A DNA stretch of 27,615 bases from Dechloromonas sp. (lineage in GTDB: Bacteria > Pseudomonadota > Gammaproteobacteria > Burkholderiales > Rhodocyclaceae). Below are positions 17,345-25,067 of this stretch, piece after piece; positions within the stretch are counted from its first letter, which is position 1, and the number at the start of each line of letters is the position of its first letter. The stretch is from assembly GCA_017302355.1 (NCBI GenBank), contig JAFLDQ010000032.1, positions 1-27,615 of the forward strand. Reading direction: 5' to 3'. Under the pieces are notes generated by a model. It saw only the letters and a list, made by a program, of their open reading frames with translations, had not been told where the DNA came from and searched no databases. A program made the translations under genes and the position numbers.

Positions 17345-17710
17345 ATGGAAATGCGCAAGCTGCAGGAACTCGCCGTCTCCGCCCTCGAAGACATCAAGGG
17401 CAAGAACATCGAAGTCATCGACACCCGCGGGCTCAGCCCGCTGTTCGACGCGATGATCATCGCCACCGGCGACTCGAACCGCCAGGTCCGGGCGCTGGCC
17501 CGCAACGTCGAGGACAAGGCCGGCGAGGCGGGGGCCGAGGTGCTGGGGATCGAAGGTGGGGAAGCCGGCGAGTGGGTGCTGGTCGATCTCGGCGACCTGA
17601 TCGTCCATGTCATGCAGCCGACGGTGCGCCAGTACTACAACCTCGAGGAACTGTGGCGGACGACGCCGGCGCAGCGGCGCAAGGCCGGCGAACCGGCCGC
17701 CGCCAAATGA
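17345..17710 (+). CDS. rsfS: Ribosome silencing factor RsfS
   Basis: This 121-residue protein is the RsfS/RsfA (Iojap) family factor that binds ribosomal protein uL14 and blocks 50S-30S joining when nutrients are scarce. Typical segments are LQELAVSALEDIKGKNIEVIDTRGLSPLFDAMIIATGDSNRQVRALARNV and GEWVLVDLGDLIVHVMQPTVRQYYNLEELW. The short basic tail (AQRRKAGEPAAAK) is ordinary. Its stop overlaps the rlmH start (ATGA). The nadD-rsfS-rlmH order is conserved in proteobacteria. Confidence 0.95.
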   Translation: MEMRKLQELAVSALEDIKGKNIEVIDTRGLSPLFDAMIIATGDSNRQVRALARNVEDKAGEAGAEVLGIEGGEAGEWVLVDLGDLIVHVMQPTVRQYYNLEELWRTTPAQRRKAGEPAAAK

Positions 17711-18177
17711 AGCTGAACGTCCTCGCCGTCGGTCACCGCCAGCCCGACTGGGTGAGCGCCGGCTGCGCCGAGTACCTCAAGCGCATGCCGCGCGAACTGC
17801 CCGCCGCGGTCACCGAGATCAAGCCGGAGTTGCGCGGATCGAAAACCCGCGAACAGCTGCTCGCCGCCGAAAAGGGCCGTATCCGCGATGCGCTTCCGGC
17901 CGCCTGTCGCATCGTCGTCCTCGATGAAAAGGGCGACGACCTGACCACGCTGAAGCTTGCCCAGAGGCTTGCGGCCTGGATGCACGACGGTCGCGACGTC
18001 GCGTTGCTGATCGGCGGCGCCGACGGACTCGACGAGGAATTCAAGCGCCAGGCCGACGACCGCGTGCGTCTTTCGAGCCTGACCCTGCCGCACGGGCTGG
18101 CCCGGCTGCTGCTGTGCGAACAGATCTACCGCGCGGCCAGCGTGCTCAGGAACCACCCCTATCACCGGGAGGGCTGA
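17707..18177 (+). CDS. rlmH: 23S rRNA pseudouridine(1915) N3-methyltransferase RlmH
   Basis: This 156-residue SPOUT-class methyltransferase uses SAM to methylate pseudouridine 1915 in helix 69 of 23S rRNA on assembled ribosomes. Motifs are MKLNVLAVGHRQPDWVSAGCAEYLKRMP at the N-terminus, IVVLDEKGDDLTT, the SAM-binding knot segment VALLIGGADGLDEEF near residue 100, and the C-terminal LPHGLARLLLCEQIYRA...NHPYHREG. The ATG at 17707 overlaps the rsfS stop by four bases, so translation is probably coupled. Confidence 0.95.
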   Translation: MKLNVLAVGHRQPDWVSAGCAEYLKRMPRELPAAVTEIKPELRGSKTREQLLAAEKGRIRDALPAACRIVVLDEKGDDLTTLKLAQRLAAWMHDGRDVALLIGGADGLDEEFKRQADDRVRLSSLTLPHGLARLLLCEQIYRAASVLRNHPYHREG

Positions 18178-18289
18178 TTTCATTCGCAAACCCGCAGCGA
18201 CCCTGGCGACTTCTCCTGGCGCTGGTTCTCGCCCCGTCGGCGCTCGTCTTCGCCGCGCCATTGATCCGGAAATGGAATAACATTTCATC

Positions 18290-18892
18290 ATGCGTCTCTA
18301 CCTTGCCTCGCGCAGCCCGCGCCGCCGCGAACTCCTCACCCAGATGGGCGTGGCGTTCGACACCGTCATCTTCCGCAGTGGCCTGCGCACCGACCCGCAG
18401 GTTGACGAAGCCCTGCACGCAGGCGAAACCGCGCCTGCCTATGTCGAGCGCGTCGCCCGCGCGAAAGCCGGGCACGGCATCGATCTTCTCCTCGAGCGGC
18501 GCCTGCCGTTGCGCCCGGTGCTGGCGGCCGACACGACGCTCGAGCTGGCCGGCGAGATCATCGGCAAGCCGGTCGACGAGGCCGATGCCCTGGCCATCCT
18601 GCGCCGCCTCTCGGGCCGGACGCACGCCGTCCTGACCGGCGTCGCCGTCGCCTATGAGGGGTGCACCGAATACGTCCAGTCGATCAGCGAAGTGCGCTTC
18701 CGTCCGATCGAAGACGATGAACTCCGCCGCTACGTGCACAGCGGCGAGCCGATGGACAAGGCGGGCGCCTACGCGATCCAGGGCCGAGCCGGGCTGTTCG
18801 TCGAATACATCGCCGGCAGCTATACCGGCATCATGGGCCTGCCGGTTTGCGAGACGGGCGAACTGCTCAAGCGCTTCGGCTGGCGGTTCTGA
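18290..18892 (+). CDS. maf: Maf family nucleotide pyrophosphatase (YhdE type)
   Basis: This 200-residue Maf/HAM1-superfamily enzyme hydrolyses non-canonical or canonical NTPs (dTTP/UTP class) to monophosphates. It begins LYLASRSPRRRELLTQMG, the conserved SxSPRR nucleotide-binding motif. ADTTLELAGEIIGKP follows with catalytic D81, then LSGRTHAVLTGVAV and KAGAYAIQGRAG. In many relatives maf is followed by rng (RNase G), but here the next gene is an opposite-strand glycosyltransferase-like gene. It is 112 bases after rlmH, enough for its own promoter. Confidence 0.92.
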   Translation: MRLYLASRSPRRRELLTQMGVAFDTVIFRSGLRTDPQVDEALHAGETAPAYVERVARAKAGHGIDLLLERRLPLRPVLAADTTLELAGEIIGKPVDEADALAILRRLSGRTHAVLTGVAVAYEGCTEYVQSISEVRFRPIEDDELRRYVHSGEPMDKAGAYAIQGRAGLFVEYIAGSYTGIMGLPVCETGELLKRFGWRF

Positions 18893-18938
18893 GGGTCGGC
18901 GGCGAAGCGGACGGGCGCCGCTCCGGTCATTCCGCAAG

Positions 18939-19994
18939 CTATTCCCGCAGCAACTGCCGGCATATGCGGGCGGCCGCCGCGGCGGCGCCGGTCGCCGCCG
19001 GACGCGGTCGCGGCGGCTGCTGCCAGAGCGCGTGCAGGCTGTCGGCAAGCGCGCCGTGGACCAGGCAGGCGGCGGGAATCTCGCGGCAGGCCGCGTTGCG
19101 CCGCAGCCAGTCGATCAGGCAGTCCTGCTCCGGCCAGTCGTCGCGCTTCCGGTAGAGCACCGGCGTCCCGTTGCAGGCGGCTTCGGTGAAGGTTCCGTAA
19201 CCCGGCTTGGTGATGACCGCATCGACCGAGCTCAGCAGGTCGGTGAAGTCCAGGCCGAAGGATTCGCGGGCGAGCGCGTCGGGATGCGCGCACTGCCAGT
19301 CGGCATCGACCAGCCAGCGGATGCCGGGCGTCCGTGGCCAGTCTTCCACCGGCAGGCGGTGGGCGATGCCGCCCAGCGCGATCAGCACCGCCTTGTCGCC
19401 ATTCAGCCCGAGGTCGTGGCGGCGGCCGATCGCGGCAATCGGCCCGACGTCGGCAACGTTGCCGAGTTCCTCCATCGCCATGCCCGGGGTGACGCGCAGG
19501 AAGGCATGGGCGCCGCGGTAGGCGGCGAGCATTGCGGCGTGGATCGGCGCGGCCCACGGTTCGCGGCCGAAGAAATGGGCGAAGAGGCCGGCCCAGTTGA
19601 GCGAGCACAGGCTCAGCGCGGGGATTCCCGCACGCGCCGCGCCGGCGAGCGGCAGGTAGCTGACGCTGGTGAGGACCAGATCCGCTTCGAGCGCGGCGAG
19701 GAAGGCGGCTTCCCGCGCCACCCGCGCCGGCCAGTCCACATGGGCGCGGCGATAGGCGGCGGCGCTGGCGGCGAGATCGATGTTCATGGCGTCGATCATC
19801 ACGTAGCCGAAATCGCTGCTGCCCGCGATCAGCGCGAAGGGCGTCCGGATGCGCTGCACCAGTTTCTGCCGGGGGAGGCCGCTGCGCACGGTCAACCGCA
19901 ATTCCGGGGCTATTTCCGCGAGGGCGTTGAGGGCCGGGGCGGTGATCGCGAGGTGGCCGAAGCCGTGGCTGGAGATGTCGACGAACAGGTGCAT
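18939..19994 (-). CDS. GT-B glycosyltransferase-like protein
   Basis: This 351-residue protein starts at ATG 19994. The N-terminus FVDISSHGFGHLAITAPALNAL resembles the glycine/histidine-rich donor or acceptor loop of GT28/MurG-like glycosyltransferases. The C-terminal half carries a Rossmann-like segment VLIALGGIAHRLP and, around residue 265, VDAVITKPGYGTFTEAACNGTPVLY, the typical nucleotide-sugar-binding KPG...TEA motif of this fold. The substrate is unknown. It is separated by 128 bases from the upstream GH13 gene on the same strand, which hints at a carbohydrate role. A GT-like N-terminal domain of this sort also occurs in arabinokinase-like proteins, but no GHMP kinase domain is present here. 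Confidence 0.75.
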   Translation of the reverse strand: MHLFVDISSHGFGHLAITAPALNALAEIAPELRLTVRSGLPRQKLVQRIRTPFALIAGSSDFGYVMIDAMNIDLAASAAAYRRAHVDWPARVAREAAFLAALEADLVLTSVSYLPLAGAARAGIPALSLCSLNWAGLFAHFFGREPWAAPIHAAMLAAYRGAHAFLRVTPGMAMEELGNVADVGPIAAIGRRHDLGLNGDKAVLIALGGIAHRLPVEDWPRTPGIRWLVDADWQCAHPDALARESFGLDFTDLLSSVDAVITKPGYGTFTEAACNGTPVLYRKRDDWPEQDCLIDWLRRNAACREIPAACLVHGALADSLHALWQQPPRPRPAATGAAAAAARICRQLLRE

Positions 19995-20122
19995 GTCAGA
20001 TCGCCCGGTCCGCGGCCTTTCGCCCGTCTTTCCGGCCGGCGGCGGACATCCCGGGGTGAACGGGGACATCCCGCCGGACCGCCGATGATGCGGCGCGTCT
20101 TGCCGGATCGACCGGCGGCTCC

Positions 20123-21460
20123 CTAAGGCCGTGGCACGTAGACCGTATAGCCGCGCGGCGGCGCCCAGAAGGCGACGTGGCCTTCGGGTCCCGAGTGCTG
20201 GTCGTTGGGCCGGTGGGTGTCGGAGCCGCTCCACCAGGCGACGGGGGTGAAGTCGCTGTCGCGCCAGCGGGTGCGCACCCAGGCGCCACGCCAGTCGTCG
20301 CCCCGGTTGTTCCAGATGAAGACCAGTCCGGGCCGGCTGGCGTCGCCCAGGCGCTGCATGATGTAGAGATCGTCGTCCACCCACAGCACTTCGGTGCCGC
20401 CGCCGGCATGTTTCTCATGGGCCGCCACCAGGGCGGCGATGCCGTTCGCCGACTCCGGCTGGCCCAGGTCCTCGACGAAATAGTCCTTCCAGAAGACACA
20501 GGGACAGCCCTCATGAGTCAGGATGTAGCCGTAGGCGAGCATCTTGTCATTGACGATGCCGCGACCCTGGTCACGCAGGTCGTGGTCTTCCACGAAAGTC
20601 ACCGCGGCGCGGCTCACGTCCTTGGCCAGGCTGGGCCGGTTAACCAGATTGCGCAGGCTGAAACCGTACTGATCGCAGACTGCCTTCAGCGTCTCGCGCA
20701 AGGGAAAGTCGAAGGCGCGCACGGGGTTCCGGCTGGAGAAACCGGTGATGTCGATCCAGCGCTCGATGGGGCGGGCGTTGTCCCAGTACTCGGCGACGCC
20801 GTACGGCCTGACGAGCTTGCCGGCGCGCTGGTAGCGGTACTCCTGGACAGCCGTGATCGTATGGGCGCCGTAACCCTTGACGTAGTCGTAGCGGAAGCCG
20901 TCGAAGCCGATTTCCTCGACCAGCCAGCGCGCCAGCTTGAGAATCTCGCCGAACACGTAGGGGTTGCGGTGCGAGAGGGCCGGCATCCCGGCGAAGCCGC
21001 CCTCCTCCCAGCTCTCGTAGGGGCTGGGCTGAAAGCACTCCCAATCGCGGGGGAACTTCCCGCTGGCTGGCGCGAAGCGGGTCCAGCGGCGCTCGCCGGT
21101 GATCGGGTTCAATTCCTCGGCGTCGGCTCCGCTGCACTGGTTGACGACGAAATCGGCGATCACCGCCATGCCGTTCGCGTGGGCGGCGCCGATCAGGGCC
21201 AGCAGCTCCTCCTTCGAGCCGAACCAGGTCCTGACCCCGCCCTTCTGGTCGAATTCGCCGAGATCGTAGTAGTCGTAGGGATCGTAGCCCATCGAAGGGC
21301 CGCCAGGATTGGCCGCCTTGTGCGCCGGCGGCAGCCAGAGAACGCCGAAACCCGCCTTGGCCAATGCGGCGACTTGCTCGTGGACGTGGGTCCACCAGTG
21401 GTTCTCGTGCTCCGCCGCGCGCGGACAATCCCAGTAAAACGCCTGCATCATGACGCTCAT
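20123..21460 (-). CDS. Alpha-amylase family (GH13) glycoside hydrolase with altered region I and IV residues
   Basis: This 445-residue protein has the GH13 (beta/alpha)8 pattern without a signal peptide, so it is cytoplasmic. The start is ATG 21460 with GGAGG five bases upstream (GTG 21466 has no room for it). MMQAFYWDCP, WWTHVHEQVAALAKAGFGVLWLPPAHKA and GYDPYDYYDLGEF are typical of liquefying-type amylases. The catalytic triad is D192 in GFRYDYVKGY, E224 in GVAEYWD, and D294 in FVEDHD. Two usually conserved positions differ: region I reads DFVVNQ (Q108 for the usual His), and region IV has D292 where Asn is usual. The substrate is probably alpha-glucan, but the changes may affect specificity or turnover. 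It is upstream of the glycosyltransferase-like gene on the same strand. Confidence 0.88.
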   Translation of the reverse strand: MSVMMQAFYWDCPRAAEHENHWWTHVHEQVAALAKAGFGVLWLPPAHKAANPGGPSMGYDPYDYYDLGEFDQKGGVRTWFGSKEELLALIGAAHANGMAVIADFVVNQCSGADAEELNPITGERRWTRFAPASGKFPRDWECFQPSPYESWEEGGFAGMPALSHRNPYVFGEILKLARWLVEEIGFDGFRYDYVKGYGAHTITAVQEYRYQRAGKLVRPYGVAEYWDNARPIERWIDITGFSSRNPVRAFDFPLRETLKAVCDQYGFSLRNLVNRPSLAKDVSRAAVTFVEDHDLRDQGRGIVNDKMLAYGYILTHEGCPCVFWKDYFVEDLGQPESANGIAALVAAHEKHAGGGTEVLWVDDDLYIMQRLGDASRPGLVFIWNNRGDDWRGAWVRTRWRDSDFTPVAWWSGSDTHRPNDQHSGPEGHVAFWAPPRGYTVYVPRP

Positions 21461-21638
21461 GACCACCTCCGAAGCTGGCGGAGATCTCCGCCCATGGCGA
21501 CATGATAGACCTTAGCGGACCGCAAGTGCGCATCAGGGTTCACGTCATGACATCCGTGGCGCCATTTCGCCCGCAGCGGGCATGGAAGGCGCGGCGCTCG
21601 GCAGGCGGCGGGCGGCGCCCGGTGACGGCGCGCGGACG

Positions 21639-22253
21639 CTACTGCCGTTCGCTGTAGATGGGCAGGGTGATGCGGAAGGCGATGGCGGCCAGGCGCAGGG
21701 CGAGGATGACCGCCATCGCGCTCCAGGCCGCGGCAACGGCGGACAGGCCGGCTGCCTGCAGACCGATCAGGGCAAGGGCGCCGGCCCATGCGGCGGAGGC
21801 GTAGAGTTCGCCGCGCACGAAAATGAGCGGCACGTCGTTGCACAGGACATCGCGCAGAACGCCGCCGACCACGCCGGTGATCACCCCGAGCAGGCTGGCG
21901 GCCAGCCAGGGGGCGTGCAACTCGAGGGCGATCTGGGTGCCGGCCACGGTGAACAGGGCGAGGCCGATCGCATCAGGAACCAGGAAAAGGCGCGGCGACA
22001 GCCGCAGGCCGCGAACGGCGAAGAAGGTGGCCAGCGTCGTGGCCAGGGCGACGATCAGGTAGCTCTGGTTGCTGATCCAGAACACGGCGCGGTCGAGCAG
22101 GACATCGCGCACGGTCCCGCCGCCGAGGGCAGTCGCGCAACCGACCATGACCACGCCGATGACGTCCATCCGCTTGCGGCCGGCCTCGATGACGCCGGTC
22201 AGCGCGCTGACCGCGACCGCGGCCAGCCCGATCCAGTAGAGCAAGTCCGTCAT
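21639..22253 (-). CDS. TRIC/UPF0126-type membrane channel or glycine transporter-like protein
   Basis: This 204-residue inner-membrane protein has about seven hydrophobic segments and the two-fold internal repeat of the UPF0126 (Gly_transporter)/bacterial TRIC family. Each half contains a GGxxRD motif: GGGTVRDVLLDR near residue 45 and GGVLRDVLCNDVPLIF near residue 130. Related prokaryotic proteins are trimeric cation channels. The C-terminus RITLPIYSERQ is short and typical. It has no operon partner closer than 28 bases (the DsrE-like gene upstream on the same strand). Confidence 0.88.
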   Translation of the reverse strand: MTDLLYWIGLAAVAVSALTGVIEAGRKRMDVIGVVMVGCATALGGGTVRDVLLDRAVFWISNQSYLIVALATTLATFFAVRGLRLSPRLFLVPDAIGLALFTVAGTQIALELHAPWLAASLLGVITGVVGGVLRDVLCNDVPLIFVRGELYASAAWAGALALIGLQAAGLSAVAAAWSAMAVILALRLAAIAFRITLPIYSERQ

Positions 22254-22281
22254 CGCCGGCCCCGGTGGGCGGAACCGGCTG

Positions 22282-22638
22282 CTAGAAGGTGATCACCTTG
22301 TCGGCCGCCAGCGTGGCCGCCGCGAGGTCGGCCAGGGTGCCGATCGCGGCGCCCGGGATCAGCGGTAGTTCCGACAGGCCGCGGGCAAAGGCGCAGGTCC
22401 GGCAGACGCGTATTTCGACACCGCGCCCGACCAGTTCCTCGACCATGCCCTGCAGGCCGTTGCCGCCGGCATCGACCTGGTTGGGGAGGGCAAGCACGGT
22501 GGCGTCCGACATCAGGAATAGCTCGACTTCGGGGGAATCAGCGTCGACCCCGCTGAGGGCGGTGGCGACGCGCAGGGCGGACAGGCAGCGCTCGCTGCCG
22601 TAGGGCGGGGCGTGGATAATGATCAGGATTTTCTGCAT
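22282..22638 (-). CDS. DsrE/YchN-family protein
   Basis: This 118-residue protein begins MQKILIIIHAPPYGSERCLSALRVATALS and has VELFLMSDATVLAL and VEELVGRGVEIRVCRTCAFARGLSE, the alpha/beta fold of the DsrE superfamily. Members such as DsrE/TusD carry sulphur on a cysteine. Here C79 and C82 (CRTC) are at the end of the fourth strand, where the active cysteine of DsrE-like proteins often lies. A sulphur-transfer role is possible but unproven. It lies 28 bases upstream of the TRIC-like gene in the same direction. Confidence 0.82.
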   Translation of the reverse strand: MQKILIIIHAPPYGSERCLSALRVATALSGVDADSPEVELFLMSDATVLALPNQVDAGGNGLQGMVEELVGRGVEIRVCRTCAFARGLSELPLIPGAAIGTLADLAAATLAADKVITF

Positions 22639-22911
22639 GGCGATCGGCTCCGGAGAATGTGGTTGGCGTTTTCAAAAAAGGACGCCCGACGGGGTGCGCC
22701 CGGAGCGCATGGTAACAGGCGCGGCGGGCGGGCGGCTGAGGGCGAGGCCAAGAGCTGCCGGGCTCGACCCGATTGAAGTGCCGTGGGAACTTGTCCCGTC
22801 CAGCAACTCCCATGGTCAACCGGAATTTCCGGCCGATTTCGCGATCGCCGGCATCAGCGATTCCTGAAGTTCGGTTTCAAATCAGAAGTTGGACATGAGG
22901 AGGTCCCTACT

Positions 22912-23169
22912 CTAACCGCCGCTCAGCGCCTGGACGATCATTAGTTCGCCGTCCGCCGGAAGCGGCGCGGCCAGGTTGACTATCGCCTCGCCGCGGTGGA
23001 ACAGGCGGATGTGGCGACGGAGGCGTCCCTGCTCGTCGACAATGCGGAAGCGGATGCCGGGAAACTGGCGGTTGAGATCGGCGAGAACGGCCCCGACCGT
23101 GGCCCCCGCCGCGTCGACCCAGGGTTGACCGGTGTAGGAGTGCAGGGCGCTGGGAATGAGGACGCGCAT
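22912..23169 (-). CDS. MoaD/ThiS-like ubiquitin-fold protein with C-terminal GG
   Basis: This 85-residue protein has beta-grasp features: MRVLIPSALHSYTGQPWVDAAGATVGAVLADLNRQFPGIRFRIVDEQGRLRRHIRLF. It ends ELMIVQALSGG, with the terminal di-glycine needed for adenylation and thiocarboxylate formation by an E1-like partner. It sits 21 bases downstream of the beta-propeller gene on the same strand, probably in one transcript. MoaD-like genes next to this kind of propeller gene occur elsewhere in bacteria, but I know of no assigned function. No moaE, moeB or thi gene is nearby, so a role in molybdopterin or thiamin synthesis is not supported. Confidence 0.85.
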   Translation of the reverse strand: MRVLIPSALHSYTGQPWVDAAGATVGAVLADLNRQFPGIRFRIVDEQGRLRRHIRLFHRGEAIVNLAAPLPADGELMIVQALSGG

Positions 23170-23190
23170 GGCGGGACGGCTGCCGGCGCG

Positions 23191-24330
23191 TCAGTCGGGA
23201 TAGGCGGTTTCGATGGCGTAGATCTCCGGCAGGTGACGTGCCAGGTTTTCCCACTGCCCGCCCTCGTCGCGGCTCAGCCACAGTTCGCCACTGGTGGTGC
23301 CCAAGTAGAGACCGACGCTGGCCTCGCGGTCGGCGGCCAAGGCTTGACGCTTGACCGTCCACCACGCTTGCTCGGCGGGTAGCCCGGTGTCGTGGCGCTG
23401 CCAGCTGGCGCCCCCGTCGCGGGTCGCGTAGACCGCCGGGCGCCCGCCCGGGCTGGTGCGCGGCCAGACGTCGGAACCATCCATCGGGAACACCCAAGCC
23501 GTGCGGTCGTCGCGTGGGTGCACGACGAGCGGGAAGCCGACGTCGCCGACCGCCGCCGGCATGTTGCGGCCGATCCGTTCCCAGCGCCGGCCTGGCCGGT
23601 CGAGACGGTAGATGCCACAGTGGTTCTGCTGGTAAAGGCGGTCCGGGTTGCCCGGGCAGAGGCGGATGCAGTGCGGGTCGTGGAAGGTCACGTCGGCGGG
23701 GTCGCAGCCGGCGACCGTTTCCATGCTGTCGACCAGCGGCGCGAAACTGCGGCCGCCGTCGAGCGATTCGTGTACGCCGCCGCCCGACATCGCGAAATAG
23801 AGGTGCCGGGGGTCGCGCGGGTCGACGATCAGCGAATGCAGCTTCGGCCCGTCCGGCGTGCCGTCCTGCACGGTCCCGAACCATTGGCGGTATTGCGGAT
23901 CGTCGTTGATGCACGAAAAGGGCGCCCAGGTGTCGCCGCCATCCTCGCTGCGGAACAGCCCCTGCGGCGAGGTGCCGGCGTACCAAGCGCCGGGTTCGCC
24001 GACATGGGCGGGGGTCAGCCAGAAGGTGTGGTCGACCGCGCGGGCGGCGAGGCCGTTGACCGCCGGGCCGAAAGCCGGCGGGCGCCTGGCTTCCCGCCAA
24101 CTGCGGCCGAGGTCGCTGGAGCGGAAGACCGTCGGCCCGAGATGGCCGGTCCTGGCGGCGGCCAGCAGGGTGCGCCCGTCGCGCGGGTCGAGCACCAGAT
24201 GGTTGACGATGTGGCCGAGGAAGTGCGGGCCGTCGACCCGCCACGAGCGGCGCGCCGCGTCGCCGTGATAGATCCAGGCGCCCTTGCGGGTCGCCACCAG
24301 CAGAACCGGATTGCCTCGCCCTGTGCTCAA
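23191..24330 (-). CDS. WD40/YVTN/BNR-repeat-like beta-propeller protein
   Basis: This 379-residue protein starts at TTG 24330 (preceded by AAGGAGAGAGC, a strong SD, spacing about 6), because the family start STGRGNPVLLVATRKGAWIY falls there; the longer frame upstream overlaps the enoyl-CoA hydratase remnant. It has several BNR/Asp-box-like repeats (SSDLGRSW, SEDGGDTW, SLDGGRSF, TRDGGASW, SRDEGGQW) spaced through the protein, as in sialidase-fold or photosystem-assembly-type propellers. No signal peptide is visible, so it is probably cytoplasmic. The catalytic residues of true sialidases are not identifiable. With the MoaD-like gene it forms a tight two-gene unit. Confidence 0.85.
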   Translation of the reverse strand: MSTGRGNPVLLVATRKGAWIYHGDAARRSWRVDGPHFLGHIVNHLVLDPRDGRTLLAAARTGHLGPTVFRSSDLGRSWREARRPPAFGPAVNGLAARAVDHTFWLTPAHVGEPGAWYAGTSPQGLFRSEDGGDTWAPFSCINDDPQYRQWFGTVQDGTPDGPKLHSLIVDPRDPRHLYFAMSGGGVHESLDGGRSFAPLVDSMETVAGCDPADVTFHDPHCIRLCPGNPDRLYQQNHCGIYRLDRPGRRWERIGRNMPAAVGDVGFPLVVHPRDDRTAWVFPMDGSDVWPRTSPGGRPAVYATRDGGASWQRHDTGLPAEQAWWTVKRQALAADREASVGLYLGTTSGELWLSRDEGGQWENLARHLPEIYAIETAYPD

Positions 24331-24374
24331 CGCTCTCTCCTTGTCGTGCCGTTTCCCTTCGACGGCGGCCAGAG

Positions 24375-24956
24375 TCAGCGGTTCCTGAATGCCGGCTTGC
24401 GTTTCTCGACGAAGGCGGCCATGCCTTCCTTCTGGTCTTCGAGCCCGAAGCTGGCGTGGAAGGCGCGGCGCTCGAAGAGCAGGCCTTCGTTGAGCGACGA
24501 CTCGAAGGCGCGGTTGACCGCTTCCTTGACCATCATGACCACCGGCAGCGAGAAGCCGGCGATGACGGCGGCGGCCTTCAGCGTCTCGTCGAGCAACTGG
24601 TCGGCGGGATAGACGCGGGCGACGAGCCCGGACTTCTCGGCTTCGGCGGCGTCCATCATGCGCGCCGTCAGGCACAAGTCCATCGCCTTGGCCTTGCCCA
24701 CCGCAGCGATCACCGCCTTGCGCACCGTCTTGAAGCGCTCCCTGTTGCGCGTGATGAAGTGGGTCCGGCAGAACAAACGTGGTCCGTCCCCGTTTCCTCC
24801 TGCAGCAATCTCATCATTGCGCTTGCCATGCAGGCACGCCAGAACCATGCGCGCTCGCTCAACCATGCGAACCTCGCCGCTTCGACTTCGAGACAGACGC
24901 TCAAGCTCAGGCATCACTTCCACCGTGCACGACAACTCAACCGCTACCCGCGCCAT
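24375..24956 (-). pseudogene. Enoyl-CoA hydratase remnant fused in frame to an IS630 transposase fragment
   Basis: The frame from ATG 24956 to the stop at 24375 is a chimera. Its last about 128 codons (from about 24758) are enoyl-CoA hydratase/crotonase: [20 protein letters not shown], then directly [38 protein letters not shown] and [38 protein letters not shown]. In intact enzymes, about 45-50 residues (the GGGCEL oxyanion-hole and catalytic Glu segment) lie between AAV and GKAKAMD. They are missing here, with a junction near 24700. The N-terminal residues are IS630-type. Active-site loss means the product is almost certainly non-functional. It lies 44 bases upstream of the propeller gene on the same strand. 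Confidence 0.8.
24804..24956 (-). mobile_element. IS630-family transposase, 5' fragment
   Basis: The 51 codons from ATG 24956 read [27 protein letters not shown] and [19 protein letters not shown], the N-terminal helix-turn-helix start of IS630-type transposases. The frame then passes into the hydratase remnant, so the catalytic DDE part is absent. This is a truncated insertion-sequence relic at the left border of the AT-richer segment. No intact inverted repeats were identified. Confidence 0.7.
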
Positions 24957-25067
24957 CAACCACTCCTTTGCCCCAAGCAAAGTGGGTATCATAATACTGT
25001 CGTTAGTTAATGCAATTAAACACTAGTATCCCCATTTATTACGAACATATCGTAGGAGAAAAGTGTT

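Noticed and set aside
22639..22911. Short frames in the gap between the DsrE-like and MoaD-like genes.
   Set aside because: No SD, no recognisable domain, and frames overlap each other on both strands.
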